From the NCBI GenBank assembly GCA_012518215.1, contig JAAYSV010000046.1, positions 42,662 through 106,661 on the forward strand: a stretch of 64,000 bases of DNA, written 5' to 3'. Under the pieces are notes generated by a model. The model did no database searches. It was not told the origin of the DNA and saw nothing but the letters and a program-made list of their open reading frames with translations. This DNA is from Bacillota bacterium (GTDB taxonomy: Bacteria > Bacillota > Dethiobacteria > DTU022 > PWGO01). Numbering within the stretch: position 1 is the first letter of the stretch; every line of letters begins with the position of its first letter. Shown here piece after piece: positions 62,422 to 64,000 of this stretch. The position numbers and the translations under genes are program-made.

Positions 62422-62460
62422 CAGGGAAAAAGCATTGGCATTTCCCCCACCAATTTTGAC

Positions 62461-63997
62461 GGTGTCAACCTACTTTAGGAAAAAAGAGAGAACCCCGTAA
62501 TTTTTAACACACTTTTTTATCTATCAAACTTTTAATAGCTTCCCTGGTGAAACTGAAGCCTCCCTGCAGTAACGGCATGTTTCCCCTGCATTCATTGCCA
62601 TAAATTCTTTTCCTTAATTTTTTCATCTGCTTTTCCGCTTCTTCTTTCAGAACAAGCAACGGCTGCCCTTCAGGACAGGCTTTTAAATAAATATCTTCAA
62701 TACTTTCTTTGCTGGCTTGCATGGCCCGCATAGAGGCCATCTTTTCCGCGCCTTCAATACTCCAGGACTTGGGCCTGCTGCTCATCCGATCAGATAAAAC
62801 GTGACTGACATGGCCTTCTGCGCTACAGCTTACATCGGGATTGGTTACCGCCGTTTTGATGCCATTCCAATTGTTTGTTATATACCTGATTGTATGTTCT
62901 ACACGTTTCCGTCTAGATTCGGTTTTTGCAAGATCTGCTGCTTCACGAAGGTGTTCAACTGCTCCCGGTAGGTCAAGTTCTTTTATATGGTTGTATACCT
63001 TCGATCTCATGCCCTTAACATGGCCGGTGGCGCCCAATATGTACTTGGACAGATGATAACGATCCAGGAAAAAGACATTGTCGGGCATAACTTCTGTGCC
63101 GGTGCGAATCCAACTGGCCCCATCCCCGGATAAAAATATCTTTTCCAGGTAAAACAGGTCGTAATGGGACGCCAGATAATCACACACCTCAAACCAAAAG
63201 TCAGTGACGTCTTTGGTAACACTGGTAAAGTAATATGCGTTTTTCAGAGCAGGCCTTTTTTTAGTGCCGACACGACCCTCATGGACATATATCAAGCGTG
63301 CTTGAAGGCCAGGCTTTCTCTTGCACGGGATATGATCTTCATCACATTCTATGTATAGAGTCTTTACCTTCTTCTTTGACTCAGGTTCTTCCGGCTTGTG
63401 CGGGGGGAACGATTCAACTGTTTTCGCAACCGTTTGTTTGCTTAGCTTCACCCCTGACTGTTTCTCAAATTGGCACGTGGCTTGTTCATAAGAAATAGAT
63501 GCAGCATCTTCCATCAGTTCTGCTTTGACCACCGGATCTACCCTCATATGCGGGGTTATCCCTACCCGTTCGTCAGCCAGGTAAACATACTTGCCGGTTG
63601 CTTTCTCACGATAGTAGGTCCTTCGGTATTCCATCTCCCCAAACAACGTTACTATCCTGTTCTTCTGGTTCCTGTGCACAACGTGATACCCTCTCCTCTC
63701 ACCCCTTTCTTCACGTATTTTTTCGTCCAGACCTTCCAAAATTTCTTTCATCAATGAAACTCCCAAATGGTTCAGATCAGACTTTAAACGCTTCTGAACT
63801 TCAAAATAACTACAGCCGCCATTAATACTTTCCAAAATTGTTGCCGACAATTGCAGGACTTTCGATTCTACCGCTTGAATTATATCCATCAGAGGAACCT
63901 CTCCCTTCGGGGAATATTTGGTAAAGCTGATACTACGAGGTTCCTCTTCCGCTTTTTATAAAAGATTTCCTCCAAAGTCCTAAAGTAAATTTACACC
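62461..63997. mobile_element. ISLre2-family insertion sequence
   Basis: About 1.54 kb. Both ends read inwards as GGTGT(C/A)AA(CC/TT)TACTTTAGGA, at 62461-62480 and, on the other strand, 63978-63997. One long transposase gene fills it, with its start on the right. No target duplication can be checked, because only 3 bp follow the right end. The element appears intact. Confidence 0.85.
62504..63889 (-). CDS. ISLre2-family transposase (UPF0236)
   Basis: 461 aa, full length and uninterrupted. The family is recognised from the N-terminal zinc-ribbon-like block and the central SYEQATCQFEKQSGVKLSKQTVAKTVESF, YIECDEDHIPCKR, YFTSVTKDVTDFWFEVCDYL and FLSGDGASWIRTGTEVMPDNVFFLDRYHLSKYI (putative acidic catalytic residues). 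Likely active. Transcribed toward the DUF1538 operon, so read-through could raise its expression. Confidence 0.93.
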   Translation of the reverse strand: MDIIQAVESKVLQLSATILESINGGCSYFEVQKRLKSDLNHLGVSLMKEILEGLDEKIREERGERRGYHVVHRNQKNRIVTLFGEMEYRRTYYREKATGKYVYLADERVGITPHMRVDPVVKAELMEDAASISYEQATCQFEKQSGVKLSKQTVAKTVESFPPHKPEEPESKKKVKTLYIECDEDHIPCKRKPGLQARLIYVHEGRVGTKKRPALKNAYYFTSVTKDVTDFWFEVCDYLASHYDLFYLEKIFLSGDGASWIRTGTEVMPDNVFFLDRYHLSKYILGATGHVKGMRSKVYNHIKELDLPGAVEHLREAADLAKTESRRKRVEHTIRYITNNWNGIKTAVTNPDVSCSAEGHVSHVLSDRMSSRPKSWSIEGAEKMASMRAMQASKESIEDIYLKACPEGQPLLVLKEEAEKQMKKLRKRIYGNECRGNMPLLQGGFSFTREAIKSLIDKKVC

Positions 63998-64000
63998 AAC

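Overview
The window looks like part of the chromosome of an anaerobic, endospore-forming member of the Bacillota (Clostridia-type). Evidence for this: a complete gerA-type germination operon, a tryptophan T-box leader, a ydaO-type (c-di-AMP) riboswitch, the alr-ndoAI-ndoA block, a yfmF/yfmH peptidase pair, a yhaO/yhaN-like pair, strong GGAGG ribosome sites and many TTG/GTG starts. 2-Hydroxyacyl-CoA dehydratase subunits, a CoA-transferase, an acyl-CoA dehydrogenase, RnfC/RnfD and a formate-dehydrogenase-type ferredoxin subunit suggest fermentative or syntrophic CoA-thioester metabolism. No species is assigned.

Layout. 1-900: an AT-rich foreign-looking edge with an unrecognised gene running off the left end, next to three 30-bp-spaced repeats resembling an IS21-type end. 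1006-11099: phosphoesterase, TetR regulator, 5-formyl-THF cyclo-ligase, archaeal-type prolyl-tRNA synthetase, the M16 pair, and an envelope pair (phosphatase-fold membrane protein plus GT4 glycosyltransferase). 11370: tRNA-Arg(CCG). 11621-16854: CoA-transferase/GNAT fusion, amidase, hisG with a DUF2225 gene. 17086-19614: two 2-hydroxyacyl-CoA dehydratase subunits, facing rnfC-rnfD-ferredoxin (19711-23027). 23463-25269: TrpB2 behind a Trp T-box. 25525-32396: topB, yhaO-like, yhaN-like and an M48 peptidase, apparently one operon. 32705-36053: a c-di-AMP riboswitch and a glycine-betaine-type ABC importer. 36440-42203: lipoprotein, GH36 and glpK, metallo-beta-lactamase-fold protein. 42302-46455: germination operon. 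46913-51125: C26 amidohydrolase, ndoA/ndoAI/alr, homoserine dehydrogenase. 51679-60189: propeller-like protein, acyl-CoA dehydrogenase, GH13, a short-repeat region, M23 peptidase, membrane protein, secreted PLC-like protein. 60236-62353: two DUF1538 membrane proteins and a tandem PII-like protein. 62461-63997: an essentially complete ISLre2-type element.

Functional links: osmolyte uptake is probably controlled by c-di-AMP through the leader and possibly also through the CBS domains of the ATPase. The TrpB2 leader reads a Trp codon, so indole use is tied to charged tRNA-Trp. The least explained modules are the DUF1538/PII operon, the RnfC-RnfD-ferredoxin cluster lacking rnfG/E/A/B, and the left-edge gene. 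All functions are read from sequence motifs; no searches were run.
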